From Rattus norvegicus (taxonomy: Eukaryota; Chordata; Mammalia; Rodentia; Muridae): a DNA stretch of 64,000 nt. This document shows, piece after piece, positions 11,358 to 25,849 of the stretch (position 1 is its first letter; each line of letters starts with the position of its first letter). The translations under genes and the position numbers were made by a program. Under the pieces are notes generated by a model, which saw only the letters and a list, made by a program, of their open reading frames with translations, was not told the origin of the DNA and did no database searches. Location: NCBI RefSeq assembly GCF_036323735.1, contig NC_086032.1, forward strand, positions 47,547,335 through 47,611,334, given 5' to 3'.

Positions 11358-12824
11358 GTTCCTAGGCGAATTCAGTGAGTTCCCAATGGGACATGCTTGT
11401 ATGAGTTTGCTTTTCAATATCGAGCAACATTATAAGGAACGGAATCTAAGTATCATGGTGAATTCAGTAGGTTCCCAATAGTATTCGCATATAATAAGCT
11501 TGTTATTCAAGATAGAGCAACGTTTTAACGATCAGAAACACTGTTTCTTTGTGAATTCAGTTAGTTCCTGGTAGCCTGCTCTTGTAATATGTGTACTTTT
11601 AAAGATTTATAAAAATTTGGTGAGCCGAATCTGAGTAACATGGTGAATTCGGTTAGTTCCCAATTGGCCGCAGTAGTAATAAGTGGACTGTTCGGGATAT
11701 AGAAAAATTTTCACGAATGGAATCAAAATTTCTAGGCGAATTCAGTGACTTCCCAATGGGACATTCTTGTATCAGTTTGCTTTTCGATATCGAGCAACAT
11801 TTTCAGGAACGGAATCTAAGTATCATGGTGAATTCAGTAGGTCCCCAATAGGATTCGCATGTAATAAGCTTGTTATTCAAGATAGAGCAACGTTTAAACA
11901 AACTGAGACACTGTTTCTTTGTGAATTCAGTTAGCTCCCAGTAGCCTGCTCTTGGAATATGTGTCCTTTAAAGATTTATAAAAATTTGGTGAGCCGAATA
12001 TGAGTAATATGGTGAATTCGGTTAGTTTTCTATAGGCCGCAGTAGTAATAAGTGGACTGTTCGGGATATAGAAAAATTTTCACGAATGGAATCAAAATTT
12101 CTAGGCGAATTCAGTGAGTTCCCAATGGGACATGCTTGTATGAGATTGCTTTTCAATATAGAGCAACATTTTAAGGAACGGAATCTAAGTATCATGGTGA
12201 ATTGAGTCGGTTCCCAATAGATTTCGCATGTAATGAGCTTGTTATTCAAGATAGAGCAACGTTTAAACGAACTGAGACACCTTTCTTTGTTAATTCAGTT
12301 TGTTCCCAGTAGCCTGATTTGTAATATGTGTATTTTTAAAGATTTATAAAAATTTGGTGAGTGGAATCTGAGTAACATAGTGAATTGGTTAGTTCCCAAT
12401 AGGCCGCAGTAGTAATAAGTGGACTGTTCGGGATATACAAAAATTTACACTAATGGAATCAAAATTTCTAGGCGAATTCAGAGAGTCCCCAATGGGACAT
12501 GCTTGTATGAGATTGCTCTTCAATATCGAGCATCATTTTAAGAAATGGAATCTAAGTATCATGGTGAATTGATTAGGTTCCCAATAGGATTCGCATATAA
12601 TAAGCTTGTTTTTCAAGATAGAGCAACGTTTTAAGGAAATGAGACACTGTTTCTTTGTGAATTCAGTAGTTCCTAGTAGCCTGCTCTTGTAATATGTGTA
12701 CTTTTAAAGATTATTAAAATTTGGTGAGCCGAATCTGAGTAACATGGTGAATTCGGTTAGTTCCCAATAGGCCACAGTAGTAATAAGTGGACTGTTCGGG
12801 ATATAGAAAAATTTTCACGAATGG
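11351..12824. repeat. Four-unit tandem repeat (1474 bp), first copy
   Basis: It is marked by AATCAAAGTTCCTAGG at its start (rare; again at 12,825) and by GTTAGTTTTCTATAGG at 12,018 and 13,492. Its first 934 bases recur in the following copy. The remainder (about 12,285-12,824) instead resembles units at 952-1450, sharing GAATTGATTAGG and CAATGGGCCATG-type variants. Confidence 0.82.
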
Positions 12825-13758
12825 AATCAAAGTTCCTAGGCGAATTCAGTGAGTTCCCAATGGGCCATGCTTGTATGAGTTTGCTTTTAAATATCGAGCA
12901 ACATTATAAGGAACGGAATCTAAGTATCATGGTGAATTCAGTAGGTTCCCAATAGTATTCGCATATAATAAGCTTGTTATTCAAGATAGAGCAACGTTTT
13001 AACGATCAGAAACACTGTTTCTTTGTGAATTCAGTTAGTTCCTGGTAGCCTGCTCTTGTAATATGTGTACTTTTAAAGATTTATAAAAATTTGGTGAGCC
13101 GAATCTGAGTAACATGGTGAATTCGGTTAGTTCCCAATTGGCCGCAGTAGTAATAAGTGGACTGTTCGGGATATAGAAAAATTTTCACGAATGGAATCAA
13201 AATTTCTAGGCGAATTCAGTGACTTCCCAATGGGACATTCTTGTATCAGTTTGCTTTTCGATATCGAGCAACATTTTCAGGAACGGAATCTAAGTATCAT
13301 GGTGAATTCAGTAGGTCCCCAATAGGATTCGCATGTAATAAGCTTGTTATTCAAGATAGAGCAACGTTTAAACAAACTGAGACACTGTTTCTTTGTGAAT
13401 TCAGTTAGCTCCCAGTAGCCTGCTCTTGGAATATGTGTCCTTTAAAGATTTATAAAAATTTGGTGAGCCGAATATGAGTAATATGGTGAATTCGGTTAGT
13501 TTTCTATAGGCCGCAGTAGTAATAAGTGGACTGTTCGGGATATAGAAAAATTTTCACGAATGAAATCAAATTTTCTAGGCGAATTCAGTGAGTTCCCAAT
13601 GGGACATGCTTGTATGAGATTGCTTTTCAATATCGAGCAACATTTTAAGGAACGGAATCTAAGTATCATGGTGAATTGAGTCGGTTCCCAATAGATTTCG
13701 CATGTAATGAGCTTGTTATTCAAGACAGAGCAACGTTTAAACGAACTGAGACACCTTT
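12825..13758. repeat. Four-unit tandem repeat, second (incomplete) copy
   Basis: It matches 11,351-12,284 at an offset of 1474 bp. The match fades after GAGACACCTTT (about 13,750), where box 4 changes haplotype. Confidence 0.82.
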
Positions 13759-14382
13759 TTTTGTGAATTCAGTTACTTCCCAGTAGCCTCCTTTTTAATA
13801 TATGTACTTTTAAAGATTTATAAAATTTGGTGAGCAGAATCTGAGTAACATGGTGAATTCGGTTAGTTCCCAATAGTCCGCAGTAGTAATAAGTGGACTG
13901 TTCAGGATATAGAAATATTTTCACGAATGGAATCAAAATTTCTAGGCGAATTCAGTGAGTTCCCAATGGGACATGGTTGTATGAGTTTGCTTTTCAATAT
14001 CGAGCAACATTTTAAGGAACGGAATCTAAGTAATATGGTGAATTCAGTAGGATCCCAGTAGGTTTCGCATGTAATAAGCTTGTTATTCAAGATAGAGCAA
14101 CGTTTAAACGAACTGAGACACTGTTTCTTTGTGAATTCAGTTAGTTCCCAGTAACCTGCTCTTGTAATATGTGTACTTTTAAAGATTTATAAAAATTTGG
14201 TGAGCCGAATCTGAGTAACATGGTGAATTCGGTTAGTTCCCAATTGGCCGCAGTAGTAATAAGTGGACTGTTCGGGATATAGAAAAATTTTCACGAATGG
14301 AATCAAAATTTCTATGCGAATTCAGTGAGTTCCCAATGGGACATGCTTGTATGAGTTTGCTTTTCAATATCGAGCAACATTT
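13759..14382. repeat. Bridging units between the four-unit repeat and duplication copy 2
   Basis: This stretch holds the end of unit 13,488 and units 13,855 and 14,225 (start). Unit 13,855 shares TTCAGGATATAGAAATATTT with unit 14,964 (three units, 1109 bp, apart). Only satellite sequence is present. Confidence 0.75.
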
Positions 14383-17300
14383 TAAGGAAGGAATCTACGT
14401 AATATGGTGAATTCAGTAGGTTCCCAGTAGGTTTCGCATGTAATAAGCTTGTTATTCAAGATAGAGCAACGTTTAAACGAACTGAGACACTGTTTCTTTG
14501 TGAATTCAGTTAGTTCCCAGTAACCTGATCTTGTAATATGTGTACTTTTAATGATTTATAAAAATTTGGTGAGCCGAATCTGAGTAACATGGTGAATTCG
14601 GTTAAGTCCCAATAGGCCACAGTAGTAATAAGTGGACTGTTCGGGATATAGAAAAATTTTCACGAATGGAATCAAAATTTCTAGGCGAATTCAGTGAGTT
14701 CCCAATGGGACATGCTTGTATGAGTTTGCTTTTCAATATCGAGCAACATTTTAAGGAACGGATTCTAAGTATCATGGTGAATTCAGTAGGTTCCCAATAG
14801 GATTCGCATGTAATAAACTTGGTATTCAAGATAGAGCAACGTTTTAACGAACTGAGACACTGTTTCTTTGTGAATTCAGTTAGTTCCCAGTAACCTGCTC
14901 TTGTAATATGTGTACTTTTAAAGATTTATAAAAATTTGGTGAGACGAATCTGAGTTACATGGTGAATTCGGTTAGGTCCCAATAGGCCGCAGTAGTAATA
15001 AGTGGACTGTTCAGGATATAGAAATATTTTCACGAATGGAATCAAAATTTCTAGGCGAATTCAGTGAGTTCCCAATGGGACATGCTTGTATGAGTTTGCT
15101 TTTCAATATCGAGCAACATTTTAAGGAACGGAATCTAAGTAATATGGTGAATTCAGTAGGATCCCAGTAGGTTTCGCATGTAATAAGCTTGTTATTCAAG
15201 ATAGAGCAACGTTTAAACGAACTGAGACACTGTTTCTTTGTGAATTCAGTTAGTTCCCAGTAACCTGGTCTTGTAATATGTGTACTTTTAAAGATTTATA
15301 AAAATTTGGTGAGCCGAATCTGAGTAACATGGTGAATTCGGTTAGTTCCCAATAGGCCACAGTAGTAATAATTGGACTGTTCGGGATATAGAAAAATTTT
15401 CACGAATGGAATTAAAATTTCTAGGAGAATTAAGTGAATTCCCAATGGGACATGCTTGGATGAGTTTGCTTTTCGATATTGAGCAACATTTTAAAGAACA
15501 GAATCTAAATATCATTGTGAATTCAGTAGGTCCACAATAGGATTCGCAGGTAATAAGCTTGTTATTCAAGATAGAGCAACGTTTAAACGAACTGAGACAC
15601 TGTTTCTTTGTGAATTCAGTTAGTTCCCAGTAGTCTGCTCTTGTAGTATGTGTACTTTTAAAGATTTATAAAAATTTGGTGAGCCGCATCTGAGTAACAT
15701 GGTGAATTCGGTTAGTTCCCAATAGGCCGCAGTAGTAATAATTGGACTGTTCGGGATATAGAAAAATTTTCACGAATGGAAGCAAAATTTCTAGGCGAAT
15801 TCAGTGACATCCCAATGGGACATGCTTGTATGGGTTTGCTTTTCAATATCGAGCATCATTTTAAGGAACGGAATCTACGTATCGCTGTGAATTGATTAGG
15901 TTCCCAATATGATTCGCATATAATAAGCTTGTTTTTCAAGATAGAGCAACGTTTTAACGAAATGAGACACTGTTTCTTTGTGAATTCAGTAGTTCCTAGT
16001 AGCCTGCTCTTGTAATATGTGTACTTAAAGATTTATTAAAATTTGGAGAGCCGAATCTGAGTAACATGGTGAATTCGGTTAGTTCCCAATAGGCCACAGT
16101 AGTAATAAGTGGACTGTTCGGGATATAGAAAAATTTTCACAAATGGAATCAAAATTTCTAGGCGAATTCAGTGAGTTCCCAATGGGCCATGCTTGTATGA
16201 GTTTGCTTTTCAATATCGAGCAACATTATAAGGAACGGAATCTAAGTATCATGGTGAATTCAGTAGGTTCCCAGTAGGATTCGCATGTAATAAGCTTGTT
16301 ATTCAAGATAGAGCAACGTTTTAACGATCTGAAACACTGTTTCTTTGTGAATTCAGTTAGTTCCTGGTAGCCTGCTCTTGTAATATGTGTACTTTTAAAG
16401 ATTTGTAAAAATTTGGTGATCCGAATCTGAGTAACATGGTGAATTCGGTTAGGTCCCAATAGGCCACAGTAGTAATAAGTGGACTGTTCGGGATATAGAA
16501 AAATTTTCACGAATGGAATCAAAATTTCTAGGCGAATTCAGTGAGTTCCCAATGGGACATGCTTGTATGAGTTTGCTTTTCAATATCGAGCAACATTTTA
16601 AGGAACGGAATCTAAGTATCATGGTGAATTCAGTAGGTTCCCAATAGGATTCGCATGTAATAAACTTGGTATTCAAGATAGAGCAACGTTTTAACGAACT
16701 GAGACACTGTTTCTTTGTGAATTCAGTTAGTTCCCAGTAACCTGCTCTTGTAATATGTGTACTTTTAAAGATTTATAAAAATTTGGTGAGACGAATCTGA
16801 GTTACATGGTGAATTCGGTTAGGTCCCAATAGGCTGCAGTAGTAATAGGTGGACTGTTCGGGATATAGAAAAATTTTCACGAATGGAATCAAAATTTCTA
16901 GGCGAATTCAGGGAGTTTCCAATGGGACATGCTTGTATGAGTTTGCTTTTCAATATCGAGCAACATTTTAAGGAACGGAATAAGTATCATGGTGAATTCA
17001 GTAGGTTCCCAATAGGATTCGCATGTAATAAGCTTGGTATTCAAGATTGAGCAACGTTTTAACGAACTGAGACACTGTTTGTTTGTGAATTCAGTTAGTT
17101 CCCAGTAGCCTGCTCTTGTAATATGTGTACTTTTAAAGATTTATAAAAATTTGGTGAGCCGAATCTGAGTAACATGGTGAATTCGGTTAGTTCCCTATAG
17201 GCCGCAGTAGTAATAAGTGGACTGTTCGGGATACATAAAAATTTTCACGAATGGAATCAAAATTTCTAGGCGAATTCAGTGACTTCCCAATGGGACATGC

Positions 17301-20300
17301 TTGAGTGAGTTTGCTTTTCAATATCGAGCAACATTTTAAGGAACGCAATCTAAGTATCATGGTGAATTGAGTAGGTTCCCAATAGGATTCGCATGTAATA
17401 AGCTTGTTATTCAAGATAGAGCAACGTTTAAACGAACTGAGACACCTTTCTTTGTAAATTCAGTTTGTTCCCAGTAGCCTGATTTGTAATATGTGTATTT
17501 TTAAAGATTTATAAAAATTTGGTGAGCCGAATCTGAGTAACATGGTGAATTTGGTTAGTTCCCAATAGGCCGCAGTAGTAATAAGTGGACTGTTCGGGAT
17601 ATACAAAAATTTACACTAATGGAATCAAAATTTCTAGGCGAATACGGTGAGTTCCCAATGGGACATGCTTGTATGAGATTGCTTTTCAATATCGAGCATC
17701 ATTTTAAGAAAAGGAATCTAAGTATCATGGTGAATTGAGTAGGTTCCCAATAGGATTTGCATGTAATAAGCTTGTTTTTCAAGATAGAGCAACGGTTTAA
17801 CGAACTGAGACACTGTTTCTTTGTGAATTCAGTTAGTTCCCAGTAGCCTGCTCTTGTAATATGTGTACTTTTAAAGATTTATAAAAATTTGGTGAGCCGA
17901 ATCTGAGTAACATGGTGAATTCGGTAGTTCCCAATAGTCCACAGTAGTAATAAGTGGACTGTTCGGGATATCGAAAAATTTTCACGAATGGAATCAAAAT
18001 TTCTAGTCGACATCAGTGAGTTCCCAATGGGACATGCTTGTATGATTTTGTTTTTCAATATCGAGCAACATTTTAAGGAACGGAATCCAAGTTCATGGTG
18101 AATTGTGTAGGTTCCCAATTTGATTCGCATGTAATAAGCTTATTATTCAAAATAGAGCAATGTTTTAACCATCTGAAACACTGTTTCTTTGTGAATTCAG
18201 TTAGTTCCTGGCAGCAAGCTCTTGTAATATGTGTACTTTTAAAGATTTATAAAAATTGGGTGAGCGGAATTTGAGTAACATGGTGAATTCGGTTAGTTCC
18301 CAATAGGCCACAGTAGTAATAAGTGGACTGTTCGGGATATAGAAAAATTTTCACGAATCGAATCAAAATTTCTAGGCGAATTCAGTGAGTTCCCAATGGG
18401 ACATGCTTGTATGAGTTTGCTTTTCAATATCGAGAATCATTTTAGGGAACGGAATCTAAGTGTCATGGTGAATTCAGTAGGTTCCCAATAGGAATCACAT
18501 GTAATAAGCTAGTTATTCAAGATAGAGCAACGTTTAAACGAACTGAGACACTGTTTCTTTGTGAATTCAGTTAGTTTCCAATAGCCTGCTCTTGTAATAT
18601 GTGTACTTTTAAAGATTTATAAAAATTTGGTGAGCCGTTCTGAGTAACAGGGTGAATTCGGTTCGTTCCCAATAGGCCGCAGTAGTAATAAGTGGACTGT
18701 TCGGGTTATAGAAAAATTTTCACGAATGTAATCAAAATTTCTAGGCGAATTTAGTGAGTTCCCAATGGGACATGCTTGTATAAGTTTGCTTTTCATTATC
18801 AGGCAACATTTTAAGGAACGGAATCTAAGTATCATGTTGAATTCAGTAGGTTCCCAGTAGGATTCGCATGTAATAAACTTGTTATTCAAGATAGAGCAAC
18901 GATTATACGAACTGAGACAGTGTTTCTTTGTGAATTCAGTTACTTCCCAATAGCCTGCTCTTGTAATATGTGTACTTTTAAAGATTTATAAAAATTTGGT
19001 GAGCCGAATCTGAGTAACACGATGAATTCGGTTAGTTCCAAATAGGACGCAGTAGTAATAAGTGGACCGTTCGGGATATAGAAAAATTTTCAGGAATGGA
19101 ATCAAAATTTCTAGGCGAATTCAGTGAGTCCCCAATGGGACATGCTTGGATGAATTTGCTTTTCAATAACGAGCAACATTTTAGGAACGGAATCTAAGTT
19201 CATGGTGAATTCAGTAGGTTCCCAATAGGATTCGCATGTAATAAGCTTGTTATTCAAGATAGAGCAACGTTTAAACGAACTGAGACACTGTTTCTTTGTG
19301 AATTCAGTTAGTTCCAAGTAGCCTGCTCTTGTAATATGTGTACTTTAAAGATTTATAAAAATTTGGTGAGCCGAATCTGAGTAACATGGTGAATTCGGTT
19401 AGTTCCCAATAGGCCACAGTAGTAATAAGTGGACTGTTCGGGATATAGAAAAATTTTCACGAATGGAATCAAAATTTCGAGGCAAATTCAGTGAGTTCTC
19501 AATGGGACACGCTTGTATGAGTTTGCTTTTCAATATCGAGCAACATTTTAAGGAACGGAAACTAAGTATCATGCTGAATTCAATAGGTTCCCAATAGGAT
19601 TCGCATGTAATGAGCTTGTTATTCAAGATAGAGCAACGTTTACACGAACTGAGAGTCTGTTTCTTTCTGAATTCAGTTAGTTGCCAGTAACCTGCTCTTG
19701 TAATATGTGTACTTTTAAAGATTAATAAAAATTTGGTGAGCCGAATCTGAGTAACATGGTGAATTCGGTTAGTTCCCAATAGGCCACAGTAGTAATAAGT
19801 GGACTATTCGGGATATAGAAAAAATTTTCACGAATGGAATCAAAATTTCGAGGCGAATTCAGTGAGTTCCCAATGGGACATGCTTGCATGCGTTTGCTTT
19901 TCAATATCGAGCAACATTATAAGGAACGGAATCTAAGTATCATGGTGAATTCAGTAGGTTCCAAATAGGATTCGCATGTAATAAGCTTGTTATTCAAGGT
20001 AGAGCAACGTTTTAACCATCTGAAACACTGTTTCTTTGTGAAATCAGTTAGTTCCCAGGAGCCTGCTCTTGTAATATGTGTACTTTTAAAGATTTATAAA
20101 AATTTGGTGAGTCGAATCTGAGTAATATGGTGAATTCGATTAGTTCCCAATAGGCCGCAGTAGTAATAAGTGGACTGTTCGGGATATAGAAAAATTTTCA
20201 TGAATGGAATCAAAATTTCTAGGCGAATTCAGTGAGTTCCCAATGACACATGCTTGGATGAGTTTGCTTTTCAATATCGAGCAACATTTTAAGGAACGGA

Positions 20301-23300
20301 ATCTAAATATCATGGTGAATTGAGTCGGTTCCCAATAGGATTCGGATGTAATAAGGTTGTTATTTAAGATAGAGCAACGTTTTAACCATCTGAAACACTG
20401 TTTCTTTGTGAATTCAGTTAGTTCCTGGTAGTCTGCTCTTGTAATATGTGTATTTTTAAAGATTTATAAAAATTTGGTGAGCCGAATCTGACTAACATGG
20501 TGAATTCTGTTAGTTCCCAATTGGCCGCAGTAGTAATAAGTGGACTGTTCGAGATATAGAAAAAATTTCACGAATGGAATCAAAATTTCTAGGCGAATTC
20601 AGTGATTTCCCAATGGGACATGCTTGTATGAGTTTGCTTTTCAATATCGAGCAACATTTTAAGGAACGGAATCTAAGTATCATGGTGAATTCAGTAGCTT
20701 CCCAATAGGATTCGCATGTAATAAGCTTGTTATTCAAGATAGAGCATCGTTTGAACAAACTGAAACATTGTTTCTTTGTGAATTCAGTTAGTTCCCAGTA
20801 GCCTCCTTTGTAATATATATTCTTTTAAAGATTTATCAAGTTTGGTGAGCGGAATCTAAATAACATGGTGAATTCGGTTAGTTCCCAGTAGGCCGCAGTA
20901 GTAATAAGTGGACTGTTCAGGATATAGAAAAATTTTCACGAATGGAATCAAAATTTCTAGGTGAATTCAGTGGGTTCCCAAAGGGACATGCTTGTATGAG
21001 TTTGCTTTTCAATATCAGGCAACATTTTAAGGAACAGAATCTAAGTATCATGGTGAATTCAGTAGGATCCCAATAGGATTTGCATGTAATGAGCTTGTTA
21101 TTCAAGATAGAACAAAGTTTAAACGAACTGAGACACTCTTTCTTTGTGAATTCAGTTAGTTCCCAGTAGCCTGATTTGTAATATGTGTACTTATACATTT
21201 TATAAAAATTTCGTGAGCCGAATCTGAATAACATTTTGAATTCGGTTAGTTCCCAATAGGCCGCAGTAGTAAGAAGTGGACTGTTCGGGATATAGAAAAA
21301 TTTTCATGAATGGAATCAAAATTTCTAGGCGAATTCAGTGAGTTCCCAATGGGACATGCTTGGATGAGTTTGCTTTTCAATATCGAGCAACATTTTGAGG
21401 AACGGAATCTAAGTATCATGGTGAATTCAGTAGGTTCCCAATAGGATTCGCATGTAATAAGCTTGTTATTCAACATAGAGCAACGTTTTAACCATTGAAA
21501 CACTGTTTCTTTGTGAATTCAGTTAGTTCCTAGTGGCCTGCTCTTGTAATATGTGTATTTTTAAAGTTTTATGATAATTTGGTGCGCCGAATCTGAGTAA
21601 CATGGTGAATTCGGTTAGTTCGAAATAGACCACAGTAGTAATAACTGGACTGTTCGGGATATAGAAAAATTTTCACGAATGGAATCAAAATTTCTAGGCT
21701 AATTCAGTGAGTTCCCAATGGGACATGCTTGTATGAGTTTGCTTTTCAATATCGAGCAACATTTTAAGGAACGGAATCTAAGTATAATGGTGAATTCAGT
21801 ATGTTCCCAATAGGATTCGCATGTAATAAGCTTGTTTTTCAAGATAGAGCAACGTTTTAACGAACTGAGACACTGTTTCTTTGTGAATTCAGTTATTTCC
21901 TGGTAGCCTCCTCTTGTAATATGTGTACTTTTAAAGATTTATAAAAATTTGGTGAGCCGAATCTGAGTAACATGGTGAATTCGGTTAGTTCCCAATAGAC
22001 CCCAGTAGTAATAAGTAGAGTGTTCGGGATATAGAAAAATTTTCACGAATGGAATCAAAATTTCTAGGCGAATTCAGGGAGTTCCCAATGGGACATGCTT
22101 GGATGAGTTTGCTTTTCAATATCGAGCAACATTTTAAGGAACGGAATCTAAGTATCATGGTGAAATAAGTCGGTTCCCAAGAGGATTCGCATGTAATAAG
22201 CTTGTTATTCAAGATAGAGCAACGTTTTAACCATCTGAAACACTGTTTCTTTGTGAATTCAGTTAGTTCCTGGTAGCCTGCTCTTGTAATATGTGTATTT
22301 TTAAAGATTTATAAAAATTTGGTGAGCCGAATCTGAGTAACATGGTGAATTCGGTTAGTTCCCAATGGCCGCAGTAGTAATAAGTGGACTGTTCGGGATA
22401 AAGAAATATTTAAACGAATGGAATCAAAATTTCTAGGCGAATTCATTGAGTTCCGAATGGGACATGCTTGTATGAGTTTGCTTTTTAATATCGAGCAACA
22501 TTTTAAGGAACGGAATCTAAGTATCATGGTGAATTCAGTAGATTCCCAATAGGATTCGCATGTAATAAGCTTGTTATTCAAGATAGAGCAACGTTTGAAC
22601 AAACTGAAACACTGTTTCTTTGTGAATTCAGTTAGTTCCCAGTAGCCTACTTTGTAATATATGTACTTTTAAAGATTTATCAAATTTGCTGAGCAGAAAC
22701 TGAGTAACATGGTGAATTCGGTTAGTTCCCAAAGGGCCGCAGTAGTAATAAGTGGACTCTTCGGGATATAGAAAAATTTTCACTTATGGAATAAAATTTC
22801 TAGGCGAATTCAGTGACTTCCCAATGGGACATGCTTGTATGAGTTTGCTTTTCAATATCGAGCAACATTTTAATGAACGGAATCTAAGTATCATGGTGAA
22901 TTCAGTAGGATCCCAATAGGATTCGCATGTAATGAGCTTGTTATTCAAGATAGAGCAAAGTTTAAATGAACTGAGACACTGTTTCTTTCTGAATTCAGTT
23001 AGTTCCCAGTAGCCTGCTCTTGTAATATGTGTACTTTTAAAGATTTATAAAAATTTGGTGAGCCGAATCTGAGTAATTAGTGAATTCGGTTAGTTACCAA
23101 TAGGCCGCAGTAGTAATAAGTGGACTGTTCGGGTTATAGAAAAATTTTCACGAATGGAACCAAATTTCTAGGTGAATTCAGTGAGTTCCCAATGGGACAT
23201 GCTTGGATGAGTTTCTTTTCAATATTGAGCAACATGTTAAGGAACGGAATTTATGTATCATGGTGAATTCAGTAGGATCCCAATAGGATTCGCATGTAAT

Positions 23301-24183
23301 GAGCTTGTTATTCAAGATAGAGCAAAGTTTAAACGAACTGAGACACTGTTTCTTTCTGAATTCAGTTAGTTCCCAGTAGCCTGCTCTTGTAATATGTTTA
23401 CTTTTAAAGATTAATAAAAATTTGGTGAGCCGAATCTGAGTAATTGGTGAATTCGGTTAGTTCCCAATCGGCCGCAGTAGTAATAAGTGGACTGTTCGGG
23501 ATATAGAAAAATTTTCACGAATGGAATCAAAATTTCTAGGCGAATTCAGTGAGTTCCCAATGGGACATGCTTGGATGAGTTTGCTTTTCAATATCGAGCA
23601 ACATTTTAAGGAAGGGAATGTAAGTATCATGGTGAATTGAGTAGGTTCCCAATAGGATTCGCATGTAATAAGCTTGTTATTCAAGATAGAGCAACGTTTA
23701 AACGAACTGAGACACCTTTTCTTTGTGAATTCAGTTAGTTCCCAGTAGCCTGCTTTGTAATATGTGTACTTTTACATTTTATAAAAATTTGGTGAGCCGA
23801 ATCTGAGTAACATGGTGAATTCGGTTAGTTCCCAATAGGCCGCAGTATAATAAGTGGACTGTTCGGGATATAGAAAAATTTTCACGAATGGATCAAAATT
23901 TCTAGGCGAATTCAGTGAGTTCCCAATGGGACATGCTTGGATGAGTTTGCTTTTCAATATCGAGCAACATTTTGAGGAACGGAATCTAAGAATCATGGTG
24001 AATTCACTAGGTTCCCAATAGGATTCGCATGTAATAAGCTTGTTATTCAACATAGAGCAACGTTTTAACCATTGAAACACTGTTTCTTTGTGAATTCAGT
24101 TAGTTCCTAGTGGCCTGCTCTTGTAATATGTGTTTTTTTAAAAGTTTATGATAATTTGGTGAGCCGAATCTGAGTAACATGGT
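14383..24183. repeat. 40-unit-offset segmental duplication, copy 2
   Basis: This is the partner of 1-10,171. Relative to copy 1 it has one extra unit near its start: 1-~270 aligns with 14,383-~14,650 at offset 14,382, but from box 2 of the first unit onward the offset is 14,752. It lacks two units at about 20,310. After 24,183 the partner sequence is lost: copy 1 goes on with GAATTCTGTTAG, copy 2 with GAATTCGGTTAGTTCCAAAT. Confidence 0.92.
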
Positions 24184-25849
24184 GAATTCGGTTAGTTCCA
24201 AATAGGCTGCAGTAGTAAAAACTGAACTGTTCGTGATATAGAAAAATTTTCTGGAATGGAATCAAAATTTCTAGGCGAATTCAGTGAGTTCCCAATGGGA
24301 CATGCTTGTATGAGTTTGCTTTTTAATATCGAGCAACATTTTAAGGAACGGAATCTAAGTATCCTGGTGAATTAAGTATGTTCCAAATAGGATTCGCATG
24401 TAATGAGCTTGTTATTCAAGATAGAGCAACGTTTACACGAACTGAGACACTGTTTCTTTCTGAATTCAGTTAGTTCCCAGTAACCTGCTCTTGTAATATG
24501 TGTACTTTTAAAGATTTATAAAAATTTGGTGAGCCGAATCTGAGTAACATGGTGAATTTGGTTAGTTCCCAAAAGGCCCCAGTAGTAATAAGTGGACTGT
24601 TCGGGATATAGAAAAATTTTCACAAATGGAATCAAAATATCTAGGCGAATTCAGTGAGTTCCCAATGGGACATGCTTGGTTGAGTTTGCTTTTCAATATC
24701 GAGCAACATTTTAAGGAACGGAATCTAAGTATCATGGTGAATTGAGTCGGTTCCCAATAGGATTCGCATGTAATAAGCTTGTTATTCAAGATAGAGCAAG
24801 GTTTGAACAAACTGAAACACTGTTTCTTTGTGAATTCAGATAGTTCCCAGTAGCCTCCTTTGTAATATATGTACTTTTAAAGATTTATCAAGTTTGGTGA
24901 GAGGAATCTGAATAACATTGTGAATTCGGTTAGTTCCCAATAGGCCGCAGTAGTAATCAGTGGACTGTTCGGGATAGAGAAAAATTTTCACGAGTGGAAT
25001 CAAAATTTCTAGGCGATTCAGTGAGTTCCCAATGGGACATGCTTGTATGAGTTTGCTTTTCAATATCGAGCAACATTTTAAGGAACGGAATCTAAGTATC
25101 ATGGTGAATTCAGTAGGTTCCCAATAGGATTCGCATGTAATGAGCTTGTTATTCAAGATAGAGCAACGTTTTAACGAACTGAGACACTGTTTCTTTCTGA
25201 ATTCAGTTAGTTCTCAGTAACCTGCTCTTGAAATAAGTGTATTTTAAAGATTTATAGAAATTTGGTGAGCCGAATCTGAGTAACATGGTGAATTCGGTTA
25301 GTTCCCAATAGGCCACAGTAGTAATAAGTGGACTGTTCGGGATATAGAAAAATTTTCACGAATGGAATCAAAATTTCTAGGCGAATTCAGTGAGTTCCCA
25401 ATGGGACATGCTTGTATGAGTTTGCTTTTCAATATCGAGCAACATTATAAGGAACGGAATCTAAGTATCATGGTGAATTCAGTAGGTTCCCAATAGGATT
25501 CGCATGTAATAAGCTTGTTATTCAAGATAGAGCAACGTTTTAACCATCTGAAACACTGTTTCTTTGTGAATTCAGTTAGTTCCACGTAGCCTGCTCTTGT
25601 AATATGTGTACTTTTAAAGATTTATAAAAATTTGGTGAGCCAAACTGAGTAACATGGTGAATTCGGTTAGTTCCCAATACGCCCCAGTAGTAATATGTGG
25701 ACTGTTCGGGATATAGAAAAATTTTCACGAATGGAATCAAAATTTCTAGGCGAATTCGGGGAGTTCCCAATGGGACATGCTTGGATGAGTTTGCTTTTCA
25801 ATATCGAGCAACATTTTAAGGAACGGAATCTAAGTATCATTGTGAATTG
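24184..25849. repeat. Satellite units with no close partner traced
   Basis: Units 24,184, 24,554, 24,922, 25,290 and part of 25,659 lie between the two large duplication systems. Unit 25,659 carries the CAATACGCCCC box-1 marker seen again at 28,981, 34,146 and 40,420. I found no other near-identical partner by eye. Confidence 0.7.
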
